From JADCRZ01 sp031399065 (GTDB lineage Bacteria; Bacteroidota; Bacteroidia; Chitinophagales; Chitinophagaceae), in assembly GCA_031399065.1 (NCBI GenBank), contig JANNOM010000065.1, forward strand, positions 19,916 through 83,915: a DNA stretch of 64,000 nt, given 5' to 3'. Below, one piece after another: positions 25,135 to 33,940 of this stretch (position 1 is the stretch's first letter; every line of letters begins with the position of its first letter). Made by a program: the position numbers and the translations under genes. The notes beneath the pieces were generated by a model, which had not been told where the DNA came from, ran no database searches, and saw only the letters and a program-made list of their open reading frames with translations.

Positions 25135-26292
25135 ATGTCACATATCTTTATCGCTTACCGGTTTCACTTCCGTACGTACCTCTTCCTATACTTCCTGCTT
25201 TTGCTGCAACCTGCTTTCGGGCAGGAGAAGCCGGGGTTTATAAAAAGACTTGTGCAGCGTGCCATAACGGATACTACTTCCCCGGGCAAACCCAGCATCC
25301 GTTTTTATCCAACACTTGCTTATGCTCCTGAGACCAGTTTTGAATTCGGTGTATCGGCACTGCTTCTTTACCAGGCCAAGAACGATACGCTGAACCGGCT
25401 CAGTGAAGTGAATGCATTTTCCTTTGTTACGCTGGAGTCGCAGTACGGCATCTGGATAGATAATGCACTGTACGGAGATAAGGATAATTGGTTTTTCCTT
25501 GGCAGATCGCGCTGGCAGAAGTTCCCGTTGCTTTATTATGGCACGGGCCCTGATACGAAAGGTGACTATCCGGCCATAGTGGAAGGCAATTACCTGCTCC
25601 TTCGTCAGCGGGCGCTTCGTAAAATAATACCCAACCTGTTTGCAGGACCCGAGATTGACTTCCAGAAATTATACAATGCTTCTTTCGGCCAACCCGCGGA
25701 AATAGTATACCCCCTGCCTGTCGGCAGCGAGGGAAGTTCCAACCTGGGTTTGGGACTGGCCTTGGTATATGATAACCGGCATAATGTATTGAATGTGCGC
25801 AAGGGATTGTTTGCGGAACTATCATTTTTAGATTACAACGATAATTTCGGTAGCAGTTTCGATTTCAGGAGCGTTAACCTGGATCTGCGATCCTACCGCG
25901 CACTGCAAAAAAACCATGTGTTTGCCTGGCAGGTAGCGGGAAATTTTATTACCGGCAATATTCCTTTTAACCAATTGGCTTTAATGGGAGGAGATATGAT
26001 CATGCGCGGCTATTACCAGGGCAGGTACCGCGACCGGAACCTGCTGGCAAGCCAGGCCGAATACCGCATACTCCCTTTCAGCTTCAGCCGGAAATTCGGT
26101 GCGGTGCTGTTCGCAGGCGCCGCTGCCGTAGCTCCAAAAATCGGTGAGTTTAATTTGAAACAGGTAAGGCTAGCGGGGGGCGGGGGACTACGTTACCTGC
26201 TGTTCGCGAAAAAAGACATATTCCTCCGCATGGATATAGGCTTTACCAGAGAGGGTACCGGGATCTACCTGTTTACCGGGGAAGCATTCTAG
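25135..26292 (+). CDS. Outer-membrane beta-barrel protein, surface antigen (Omp85/D15) type
   Basis: A 385-residue protein with a signal peptide ending in AFGQ. It has alternating beta-strands throughout, including the conserved barrel segments LGLGLALVYDNRHNVLNVRKGLFAEL (residues about 205-230) and the final RMDIGFTREGTGIYLFTGEAF. The FNQLALMGGDMIMRGYYQGRYRDRN segment is the usual lid motif with RGY of Omp85 barrels. POTRA domains appear to be absent, so it is the short form common in Bacteroidota, with unknown cargo. Confidence 0.85.
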   Translation: MSHIFIAYRFHFRTYLFLYFLLLLQPAFGQEKPGFIKRLVQRAITDTTSPGKPSIRFYPTLAYAPETSFEFGVSALLLYQAKNDTLNRLSEVNAFSFVTLESQYGIWIDNALYGDKDNWFFLGRSRWQKFPLLYYGTGPDTKGDYPAIVEGNYLLLRQRALRKIIPNLFAGPEIDFQKLYNASFGQPAEIVYPLPVGSEGSSNLGLGLALVYDNRHNVLNVRKGLFAELSFLDYNDNFGSSFDFRSVNLDLRSYRALQKNHVFAWQVAGNFITGNIPFNQLALMGGDMIMRGYYQGRYRDRNLLASQAEYRILPFSFSRKFGAVLFAGAAAVAPKIGEFNLKQVRLAGGGGLRYLLFAKKDIFLRMDIGFTREGTGIYLFTGEAF

Positions 26293-26295
26293 CTC

Positions 26296-26322
26296 AAAAA
26301 AAATCCCGTCATTGCTGACGGG
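26296..26322 (-). terminator. Terminator of the fasciclin gene
   Basis: The stem CCCGTCA (26305-26311) pairs with TGACGGG (26316-26322) around a TTGC loop. On the minus strand it is followed by ATTTTTTTT, so it terminates transcription coming from the fasciclin gene. Confidence 0.8.
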
Positions 26323-26366
26323 ACCACCGGATATGGATTCTGACTACTCTGAACACCCAAAAAAAC

Positions 26367-27497
26367 TTAAGGCAGCAATACTCTGTCTATTATATGAACC
26401 ACTCCATTAGTGGCAAGTACATTAGCGGGGTGAATCGCTGAGAACCGGTTGTTACGGTTACCCTTTACATATCCACCATTTAAACCCAGCACACCTACTA
26501 CCCTGTTATTGGGCGCAGGAGCAATCGTTTCGATGGGAAGGAAGATACCCAGGTCCCAGCCAAAATACCTGCTGGCGACTACATGGTATTTTAAAATATT
26601 GGCCAATGCCGTTACCTGTGCAGGATCCGATATGGCGTTAATATTGGCAGCATTATTAAAGGGGGCATCTAAGCGCGAAAAAGCCCTGTTAGTAGGAGCG
26701 AACACGGTGAAATCGCCGGAACCGGCAAATACCCCGGCCAGGTCAGTTTTTACCAAAGCCGCTACCAGCGTGCTAAGTTGCGGAGTTCCGATAGCGATAG
26801 TGGCGATATTTTGAGAAGGTGATTGCAATACGCTGCCTATTACATGTATAACCCCGTTGGACGCGTCCACGTCTGTGATCAGTACCGGTGAGTTACCGTT
26901 TATAAGTATAAGGCCCAGGTTGTTGGAAATATAAATAGTATTATCATTAGCAGCACCGGCCGGTTTGAGGGTGACAGCACTACTGCGACCCCTGGCAATT
27001 TCGCGGCGTTTAACTTCTGTTCCAAGTACGTGATAAAGCAGCACATTCCGGAGCGCATCGATCTGCACAGGATCTGTAATAGCTGCAATATTACGTGCAT
27101 TGTTGAACGGGTGAGGCAACTGTGCGAATGCTGCATCTGTGGGCGCAAACACAGTGGCATCCAGGGCTTCGGACGACAGTGTAGCGGCTAGTCCTGTTTT
27201 TACCACGGCCGCTACCAGCGATTTAAAAATGGGCAGGCTGGAGGCAATTTCTACAATGTTGGACTGCTGTCTGCGAGCGGCAGCCGACGCTCCGCCGCTA
27301 ACTTTTTCGAATTCCCGGGCAAACTCATTCACTTCGGCCGTACGCTGATTTACGGTACTTTCGGCTTCCGCCCGAACGGCCAGTTCATCATTTTGATCTT
27401 CGGCCGGTTCGATGTTATCCTGCTTTTTACAGGATGTTACCAGTAACCCGCTCATTACTACTGCGAGTACACTGTTTAAAATAATTTTTTTCATCAT
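26367..27497 (-). CDS. Lipoprotein with two fasciclin (FAS1) domains
   Basis: About 376 residues, starting at the ATG at 27495-27497 (MMKKIILNSV); the second ATG at 27494 is equally possible. The lipobox is SGLLVTSCKK. FAS1 domain 1 covers residues about 85-235 (LPIFKSLVAAVVKTGL, ATVFAPTDAAFAQLPHPF, VLLYHVLGTEV) and domain 2 about 235-375 (LSTLVAALVKTDLAGVF, FTVFAPTNRAFSRL, ILKYHVVASRYF, ATNGVVHIIDRVLLP). FAS1 lipoproteins are surface adhesion proteins in this phylum. Confidence 0.92.
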   Translation of the reverse strand: MMKKIILNSVLAVVMSGLLVTSCKKQDNIEPAEDQNDELAVRAEAESTVNQRTAEVNEFAREFEKVSGGASAAARRQQSNIVEIASSLPIFKSLVAAVVKTGLAATLSSEALDATVFAPTDAAFAQLPHPFNNARNIAAITDPVQIDALRNVLLYHVLGTEVKRREIARGRSSAVTLKPAGAANDNTIYISNNLGLILINGNSPVLITDVDASNGVIHVIGSVLQSPSQNIATIAIGTPQLSTLVAALVKTDLAGVFAGSGDFTVFAPTNRAFSRLDAPFNNAANINAISDPAQVTALANILKYHVVASRYFGWDLGIFLPIETIAPAPNNRVVGVLGLNGGYVKGNRNNRFSAIHPANVLATNGVVHIIDRVLLP

Positions 27498-27673
27498 GGT
27501 AATTTTGTTGTTATTAAATAAAACCCTGAAACATAACAACAAATATGAGCCGGGTTTTTAGCGATGGGAGTGAATAGGCCTATCTGAAGGAGCGAGTTGC
27601 GAATGGGAATGACTGAGTTGAAAACGGCTATTTTTGCCAGTCGGGAAGATCGTGGAAGATCATGTAATTTACT

Positions 27674-28193
27674 CTACAGAAATGTTAACGTACCAGGTGT
27701 TTCCCGGTCGGCGGATAGCCTGAACTCCTCTTCCCCCAGCCAGTTTTTAATAACCAGGCCCTCTGCCAGCTTGCGGTCATTTGTTATTTCATAAACAATT
27801 TGCCTTACAAGATGCTCCGGCACCCAGTTAAAGAAGGAGGAAGGCACGCCAAACTCGTCCCAGGACCGGGTTATACCATACTTTTTTACGAAAAGATCTT
27901 CCGGTGGCCGGATAAAATAAATGGAATCGACGGAGGGCCGGTAATGCCGGTGCAGGTAAGCATTTAACTGGCGGTATTCCTTCGTTACAGGTTCAAGAAA
28001 AAGATAATGGATATTGTAATATGCATTACAAATAAACAGGAGGGGCAGTATAACCAGGCAACCGCTTTATGCCCCCCGGGATATAGGCATACACGCTTAA
28101 GAACACGGGTGTGTACAATACCATTTCAATAATTACCAGGATACGTATTGGTAAGTAAAGCCGCCGGTTCATATTATGATATTGTTTAACCAT
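27674..28193 (-). pseudogene. Frameshifted remnant of a multi-pass membrane protein gene
   Basis: Two minus-strand frames join into one product. The first (from ATG 28193, MVKQYHNMNRRLYLPIRILVIIEMVLYTPVFLSVYAYIPGG) is a transmembrane helix and ends at a stop. The second, shifted by one base near 28058-28068, continues VILPLLFICNAYYNIHYLFLEPV and then a soluble tail running through IYFIRPPEDLFVKKYGI and SWDEFGVPSSFFNWVPEHLV to the stop at 27674-27676. The tail is strongly coding in character. It looks like the C-terminal end of a large membrane glycosyltransferase-type protein from the same cluster. The start could also be TTG at 28229, overlapping the aminotransferase stop. Confidence 0.65.
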
Positions 28194-28225
28194 GATGGGG
28201 ACGCCCTGAAAATAAAGGAATCTAC

Positions 28226-29311
28226 TCAAAACCGGTTCATGGTATCTACAACCATTTCAATATCCGCCATTGTATGGAAAAAAGAGATAGGAAGACTTAG
28301 CGTGGTGGCATGAATTTCTTCCGAGATAGGCGTTGGCCTGCTGCCTGCAATGCCCCTGAGAGCCTGTTGCTGATTGGGAGGAACGGGATAATGGATTTCA
28401 GTGATGATACTATTTTTCCGAAGGTAATCTCTTAACGCATCGCGCTTTGGATGCCGGACATTAAAGATATGATACACGTCGAAATAGTCCGGGTGCACTG
28501 CCGGTTTTATAAAGTCCTGCTTAAGTTCCCGGAGGTAAAATGCCGCCAGTTCCCTTTTGTGCAGATTGATTGCATCGAGATGGCGGAGTTTCACCGACAG
28601 GAATGCTGCCTGCAATTCATCGAGCCGGGAGTTGAAACCTACTACTTCATTATAGTATTTAACCCGGGAGCCGTAATTGCGCAAACGCATAATTGACTGG
28701 TACAGGCTTTCGTCGCCGGTAACCAAAGCACCTGCATCGGCCAGGGCACCCAGATTTTTAGTAGGGTAAAAACTAAATGCACCAAAGTCTCCAAAACTTC
28801 CGGACTTCTTTTGCTTCAAACTAGCCCCGTGCGACTGCGCGCAGTCTTCGATAACTCTCAACCCGTATTTTCGCGCAATACTCATAATAGCATCCATACG
28901 GCAAATTTTTCCATATAAATGTACTACCAGGATAACTTTTGTCCGTTCCGTAATAGCCTCTTCGATTCTATCGGGATCTATATTGTAGGTATCTATATCG
29001 GGTTCCACCAGTACAGGTTTAAGGCGGTTATGCAAAACAGACAATATTGAGGCGATATAGGTATTGGATGGCACTATAACTTCATCTCCTTCCGCAAGAT
29101 TAAAACTGTTTAATGCCATGGTAAGTGCATCCAGTCCATTGGCAGTGCCCGCGCAATAGGACGTATTGCAGTACAGCGCAAATTCCTGTTCGAATTTCTT
29201 TACAGAATCGCCCAGAATATACCTGCCGCTGCGCATTACCTGCTCGAATGCATGACTGTATTCTTCAAAAAAGACATCGTTGGCCCGGGCGAGATTTTCG
29301 TATTCAATCAT
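28226..29311 (-). CDS. DegT/DnrJ/EryC1/StrS sugar aminotransferase, FdtB/QdtB-like
   Basis: A 361-residue PLP enzyme. The PLP lysine is in SFYPTKNLGALADAGALVTG near residue 184, and the nucleotide-sugar family motifs ANGLDALTMAL, PSNTYIASILSV and EDCAQSHGA are present. The start is the ATG at 29309-29311 (MIEYENLARAND), which overlaps the end of the 3,4-ketoisomerase gene by eight bases. The pairing implies amination at C3 of dTDP-3-oxo-6-deoxyhexose to make a 3-amino-3,6-dideoxy sugar. The exact product (Fuc3N or Qui3N type) cannot be decided. Confidence 0.92.
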   Translation of the reverse strand: MIEYENLARANDVFFEEYSHAFEQVMRSGRYILGDSVKKFEQEFALYCNTSYCAGTANGLDALTMALNSFNLAEGDEVIVPSNTYIASILSVLHNRLKPVLVEPDIDTYNIDPDRIEEAITERTKVILVVHLYGKICRMDAIMSIARKYGLRVIEDCAQSHGASLKQKKSGSFGDFGAFSFYPTKNLGALADAGALVTGDESLYQSIMRLRNYGSRVKYYNEVVGFNSRLDELQAAFLSVKLRHLDAINLHKRELAAFYLRELKQDFIKPAVHPDYFDVYHIFNVRHPKRDALRDYLRKNSIITEIHYPVPPNQQQALRGIAGSRPTPISEEIHATTLSLPISFFHTMADIEMVVDTMNRF

Positions 29312-29669
29312 ACGGCGTAAAAATATAATCGTTCGGATCAAAGCTGGTGGAAGCCACCACCATCAAAATGGCATCCGGTGTAAAATCGGACATGGTATGC
29401 CAGTCGGCAGTTTCGAGAATCAGGCATTTATCGGGACTGTTAAGCAGAAACCTTTCTTCCTTTTTACCATTATGATTATAGATAGTGCAGGAACCTTTAA
29501 TGCAGATAGCCGCCTGGAAAGTGGTTTTGTGACGGTGCCCTCCGCGCTCAATATTATCCACCCCATAGATATAAAAAATCCTTTTTATATCAAATGGAAC
29601 TACTTTATCGATCACGGTAAGATTACCTCTTTTATCGGTAAATGTTGCTAAACTAATCAGATACGCCAT
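29304..29669 (-). CDS. dTDP-6-deoxy-hexulose 3,4-ketoisomerase, FdtA/QdtA cupin
   Basis: A 121-residue single-cupin enzyme. The GGHRHKTTFQAAICIKGSC segment carries the histidines of the active site and the aromatic tail ADWHTMSDFTPDAILMVVAS completes the family pattern. It moves the 4-keto group to C3 of dTDP-4-keto-6-deoxyglucose, producing the substrate for the adjacent aminotransferase. The two genes overlap, consistent with one transcript starting near the palindrome at 29726. Confidence 0.9.
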   Translation of the reverse strand: MAYLISLATFTDKRGNLTVIDKVVPFDIKRIFYIYGVDNIERGGHRHKTTFQAAICIKGSCTIYNHNGKKEERFLLNSPDKCLILETADWHTMSDFTPDAILMVVASTSFDPNDYIFTPYD

Positions 29670-29725
29670 CCACTAAAGAATACAGATATATACAATCAGA
29701 TGCAATGATATGACTTAAAACTTAA

Positions 29726-29741
29726 TAAGTAATATTACTTA
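29726..29741. promoter_or_regulatory. 16-bp perfect palindrome between divergent glycan genes
   Basis: TAAGTAATATTACTTA is a perfect dyad located 57 bases from the FdtA start and 88 bases from the GT2 start. It is a candidate operator for both directions. Confidence 0.4.
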
Positions 29742-29828
29742 CTAACAAACATTTAATATACCCATTTAGGTTAAAATAATTTCTTAATTTCGCAATAACC
29801 CGCAAAAAGCTATACTCTGAGTGCCAAA

Positions 29829-30803
29829 ATGAAGATATCCGTAGTCATACCCGTTTATAATAGTGAGAAAACTATTCATCTTTTAGTCAACCAGCTTTTT
29901 TCCGTACTCGAACGATACGACCTGGAAGTAGTACTGGTAAATGATGCAAGCAAAGACAGAAGCGAGGCCGTTTGTACGGAGATCGCCGAAAGGAAGAGCC
30001 AGGTAAAGCTGGTATCGCTTCGCAAAAATGCCGGTGAACACAATGCGGTTATTTGCGGTTTAAGTTTTTGTACAGGAGATTATGTAGCCATTATAGATGA
30101 TGATCTTCAAAATCCGCCTTCCGAAATTATTACTTTATTAAACGCCGCCTTAAAGGGTGGATTTGACGTAGTATATTCCAGGTACGAAGTGAAGCAACAT
30201 TCTATTCTCAGGAACTGGCTCAGCAGGGTAAATAATTTCTTTGCCACACAAATGCTCAGTAAGCCCGTGGATCTTTATTTGTCCAGCTTCAAAGTAATAA
30301 AGAAAGACCTGATACCGGAGATAATAAGATACAACGGCCCTTACCCATATATCGATGCATTGATCCTTCGCTCGACAGATAATATCGGTACGGAAACCGT
30401 GCTGCACGAAAGCCGGAAAGACGGTAAGTCCAATTACACGTTTAAAAAGCTGTTTTCGCTTTACCTCAATATGGTCATTAATTTTTCCAGCAAGCCGTTG
30501 CGGATGATCAGTGTGGCTGGTTACCTGATTTCTTTTCTTTCTTTTATCGCCTGCATGGTTATTCTATACGAAAAGTTCTTTTTACAAAATATAAAGGCGG
30601 ACTGGGCCTTCCTCATTATCTTATTATTTTTTGTATTGGGTCTTGCCTTTGTATCTATAGGCCTTCTTGGAGAGTACATAGCCAAAATAATGATGACTGT
30701 CAACAACAGTCCACAGTACACTGTCAAAAAAACAGTAAACACCGCTGCCAAACACCAGTCGGATATTGAAATAAGCACCACCTATGATCGGAAAGCAGTA
30801 TGA
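29829..30803 (+). CDS. Membrane-anchored GT2 glycosyltransferase, GtrB/polyprenyl-phosphate type
   Basis: A 324-residue enzyme. The N-terminal GT-A domain reads KISVVIPVYNSEKTIHLLV, VVLVNDASKDRS and AIIDDDLQNPPSE (DXD-type site). Two transmembrane helices at residues about 235-258 and 268-292 follow, and then a short tail. This is the layout of GtrB, ArnC and dolichol-phosphate mannose synthase, which put one sugar on a polyprenyl phosphate. It probably supplies a lipid-linked sugar to one of the GT-C proteins nearby. Confidence 0.9.
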   Translation: MKISVVIPVYNSEKTIHLLVNQLFSVLERYDLEVVLVNDASKDRSEAVCTEIAERKSQVKLVSLRKNAGEHNAVICGLSFCTGDYVAIIDDDLQNPPSEIITLLNAALKGGFDVVYSRYEVKQHSILRNWLSRVNNFFATQMLSKPVDLYLSSFKVIKKDLIPEIIRYNGPYPYIDALILRSTDNIGTETVLHESRKDGKSNYTFKKLFSLYLNMVINFSSKPLRMISVAGYLISFLSFIACMVILYEKFFLQNIKADWAFLIILLFFVLGLAFVSIGLLGEYIAKIMMTVNNSPQYTVKKTVNTAAKHQSDIEISTTYDRKAV

Positions 30804-30859
30804 GTACAATCGTATGGCAGCATCGGAAAAAGAATTATGGCTGCCTGCCGGCCGTTTTT

Positions 30860-32146
30860 CTAAATATCTATAACATAGGAAATCAAAGAAACCAGCCCAA
30901 TTACTACGCCTGATACCAGCAGCACATTCGCTAACACACTTTCCTTTCGGAAATAACTGCCTGAAAGAACCAATAATGGAATGGCCTGGGCCGCATACCT
31001 TGAGCTGAATCCCCAGGTGATTTTTGAACAACTGACCGCTATCAGTATTAGCCCGATAGAAAAAAACAGTAAATATTTTTGATACCCCTTCCGGTGTAAT
31101 TGTATCAGCAGGTTTAACAGGAAGTAACATCCTATCCATGCCAGGGCTGCGCCCAAAAATATACTGGCCGACGTATATACTTGTGGCAGTGTGAAGATTT
31201 TTTCTGCAAAGGAATGCAGCGGCATAAACGTAATCCATGGAAACTTCCAATTAAGAGCGGTCATTAAGATATACGATACCCATAGCATAAGCTTCATTTT
31301 TCTGCCAGGTTTCAGATAAAAACCAGGGGCAATAATCAAGAATACAATGGCGTAATATGCCAGGCATATTAAAAAAAAGTCTGGCCGGTATAAAATACCT
31401 CCCTTTTCAATTCCATGGTAAAACAAGGCATCTGCCGGTGGTACAAGGCCACCCCATATGTAAAAAACAGATGCGGGCAGTATCAATGAAAAAACCAGTA
31501 ACAGTAACAGTTTCCAGGTATTTGTTTCGAATCTGCCACCACTGAATAGAACGGGTAATGCGGCGAGTAAAACAAGATAAGGCTGCCTTCCGCAGATAGC
31601 GATACCCATACAAATGCCACCCAACGCCAGGCATATTACCTGGAGATAAACGCCGGAAGGAACGGCGATAGCCCGCAAAACCAGGTATATACCTGCCGAA
31701 AGAAAGAATATGGCCGGCATTTCTGTAAGCGCAAGACCCGCCGTTACATATGTCATGGGTATAGCTAACAGGTAAAGACTGTAACTACGCCCGGAGAAAC
31801 CAATTAGTGAAAGTGTACGTGCCAGGAGAATGAGCGTGCCTGCTAAAAAAAATATATTTACCAGCCTTATGTAAGGCGGCCTTAATCGGGTAAATGGCTC
31901 CAGAATATGATGAATCACTGCATAAAGCGGCCCTGCCGAACCGGTAAGACGAAGCAGGAATTCTTTACCCCAGCCATAACGGTGCAATACTTCCACATCA
32001 CGCAGGTATAACTGCTCGTCGAAGAAAGGACTACGGCCATTTATACATACTAATAATAGTAAAATGGCCATACCGGTATAAAGTATGACTGATTCTGCTT
32101 TTAAAGAGAATAAATACACAAACAATGAATTAAATACATATCGCAA
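30860..32146 (-). CDS. Multi-pass GT-C type glycosyltransferase-like membrane protein
   Basis: A 428-residue protein with about ten transmembrane segments. The first extracytoplasmic loop has NGRSPFFDEQLYLRDVEVLHRYGW, carrying an acidic pair like the catalytic Asp of GT39/GT-C enzymes. The rest is hydrophobic helices ending in VLLVSGVVIGLVSLISYVIDI. The first codon is TTG at 32146; no early ATG is available, so the start is uncertain. GT-C enzymes use polyprenyl-phosphate sugars as donors, which fits the GT2 and UbiA/DprE2 genes nearby. Confidence 0.75.
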   Translation of the reverse strand: MRYVFNSLFVYLFSLKAESVILYTGMAILLLLVCINGRSPFFDEQLYLRDVEVLHRYGWGKEFLLRLTGSAGPLYAVIHHILEPFTRLRPPYIRLVNIFFLAGTLILLARTLSLIGFSGRSYSLYLLAIPMTYVTAGLALTEMPAIFFLSAGIYLVLRAIAVPSGVYLQVICLALGGICMGIAICGRQPYLVLLAALPVLFSGGRFETNTWKLLLLLVFSLILPASVFYIWGGLVPPADALFYHGIEKGGILYRPDFFLICLAYYAIVFLIIAPGFYLKPGRKMKLMLWVSYILMTALNWKFPWITFMPLHSFAEKIFTLPQVYTSASIFLGAALAWIGCYFLLNLLIQLHRKGYQKYLLFFSIGLILIAVSCSKITWGFSSRYAAQAIPLLVLSGSYFRKESVLANVLLVSGVVIGLVSLISYVIDI

Positions 32147-32191
32147 ATATAATCAGAAGCACCTGCTATTCCCCGTTACAACTCTGCATTA

Positions 32192-33829
32192 TCAGGGCTT
32201 TGTATATACTTCTATAACCGATCTCCTGTCGCCCCTTCTGGGTGCGGGAAAAGCATCCGACCGACGATAATGCACCCGAAGCGAATCTCGTACCCGGAAA
32301 GGATAAAAATTATTAAGGCCGGGCATGTATTCGAACAACACGAGGTCGTATTGCTTTTTAACGATCCGTTCCTCGAAGCGGGCAGCATCCCGGTTAAACA
32401 TGGACACACCCAGGTGATACCATAAGGGACGATCCGGCCCCTGCTCCAGGCTATAAGGTATTTCAACTGCCAGAGGGGTAAGTTCCGTCATATTGAGTAC
32501 GTTCAGCGGCTTTTGGGATTTTACCAGTTCCGTATTAAGCAGGCGATGAATACCCTCCACCGTAGGCTTGGGCATATATATTCTGTCGAATGCCTTTAAC
32601 CCGGTAAAAGTCCATTCAGAAAGCGGTATCTCCGGTGGCTCCGTTGCGATAACGTAAGTATTACGATTTACGATATTTTCTTTGCTATCTGTCTTAACCA
32701 TTTCGGGTGGTGCGACGCGATCCATCACCCGCTGAAAATACTTCCAGTAAGTGCCGCTCCACCATAGTAACATGCCTGCCCCGCAAATCATCAACGGCCA
32801 TAAGCGGTTAAAGTCGATCGTAAGCAAACGGGTTAAGGAAGTTATAAGAAAGGCAAACACAAAACTGTGAAAAAAAATGTTATTATCCGGCGGGGTATAA
32901 CTGGTTACCTGCAGTATAGCAGCTTCCGCCAGTATACCAAGTGTAAGCAAAAGGAAAAGTATATCTCTTTTATTAGCCAGGAAGCTGCTGAACGTTTTAA
33001 ACCTGGCCATGCACAATAGAAGCACCAGCAACAGGTAAAATTTTATCCACTGGGAATTGTAAAAAAACTCATTAAGAATATCGAAAGACGACACCCGGGC
33101 CGTATGCGGCGGTTGCCCGTAATTGAACCAGTAGGAGAAATTAAAACGGGTAAACGGGTAGATGAGAAGAAAACCGCTTATGGCCAGCATTCCTCCAAAC
33201 AATATAAGCGGTGTCCATTGTTTTTCATAAAAACAATTGTAACCCAGCAATGCCAGGGAAAGCATTACTGCCAGTCCTCCCCCATCCTGCTTGGTAAGAA
33301 AGGAAAAACAGACAAACAGCGCCGATAGCGCCAGCCAGCCCCGGTGTTTACGACCTCCCGCCGGTAATATATAACGGAATAAGAAAGCTAGTGCCACTAT
33401 TTCATATACGATTACTGTGTGATTATACCAGGGCCAGAAATTGAAAAAGGAATAAGAAAGACAATACATCAGCACCGATAACAGTCTTGCCCCGGCCGGT
33501 ACGGACAAACTCCGGAGAATGGAGCGGAACGCCAGTCCCGAAATGATATTAATGAACACCTGCGCTTTTATAAGAGTGATCATCTGAGCCCCGAAGATTT
33601 TGAAGAACATGGCCGGCACTACCCAGTACATATATCCCAGCGGCATTCCGAAATCTTTATACGGTATCTGGCCTTCACTCATGCGGTATGCGCCCTCCCA
33701 TGATAAGAAAATGTTAACCCTGTAAGGAAAACTGGTAAATAGGGGAACAGATGCAAGCACTACAATAAATACTATTTCAAGATAGGAAAACACCCGGTAA
33801 TCAGTGCGGGAATAGCCTGGTTGGTTCAT
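32192..33829 (-). CDS. Large multi-pass GT-C-like membrane protein
   Basis: A 545-residue protein starting at the ATG at 33827-33829 (MNQPGYSRTDYRV); a TTG at 33859 in frame is less likely. After a first helix (YLEIVFIVVLASVPLFTSF), the loop YRVNIFLSWEGAYRMSEGQIPYKDFGMPLGYMYWVVPA has the aromatic-acidic look of GT-C loops. About ten more helices and a soluble C-terminal domain of about 150 residues follow. The exact family is not recognised. It is divergent from the UbiA-type gene. Confidence 0.75.
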   Translation of the reverse strand: MNQPGYSRTDYRVFSYLEIVFIVVLASVPLFTSFPYRVNIFLSWEGAYRMSEGQIPYKDFGMPLGYMYWVVPAMFFKIFGAQMITLIKAQVFINIISGLAFRSILRSLSVPAGARLLSVLMYCLSYSFFNFWPWYNHTVIVYEIVALAFLFRYILPAGGRKHRGWLALSALFVCFSFLTKQDGGGLAVMLSLALLGYNCFYEKQWTPLILFGGMLAISGFLLIYPFTRFNFSYWFNYGQPPHTARVSSFDILNEFFYNSQWIKFYLLLVLLLCMARFKTFSSFLANKRDILFLLLTLGILAEAAILQVTSYTPPDNNIFFHSFVFAFLITSLTRLLTIDFNRLWPLMICGAGMLLWWSGTYWKYFQRVMDRVAPPEMVKTDSKENIVNRNTYVIATEPPEIPLSEWTFTGLKAFDRIYMPKPTVEGIHRLLNTELVKSQKPLNVLNMTELTPLAVEIPYSLEQGPDRPLWYHLGVSMFNRDAARFEERIVKKQYDLVLFEYMPGLNNFYPFRVRDSLRVHYRRSDAFPAPRRGDRRSVIEVYTKP

Positions 33830-33940
33830 ATTAAGGGGAGGGGTATAATTATGCAGCAATATATAGATAAAATCGTAAATTTCATACTGCGCCTACATTA
33901 AACCGCCCAAAGCTATAGGGTTTGGATTTTAAAACGTATT

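Noticed and set aside
30804..30859. GGCAGC/GCTGCC stem before a T-rich stretch
   Set aside because: A six-base stem with a long loop is too weak to support a terminator between the convergent GT2 and GT-C genes.
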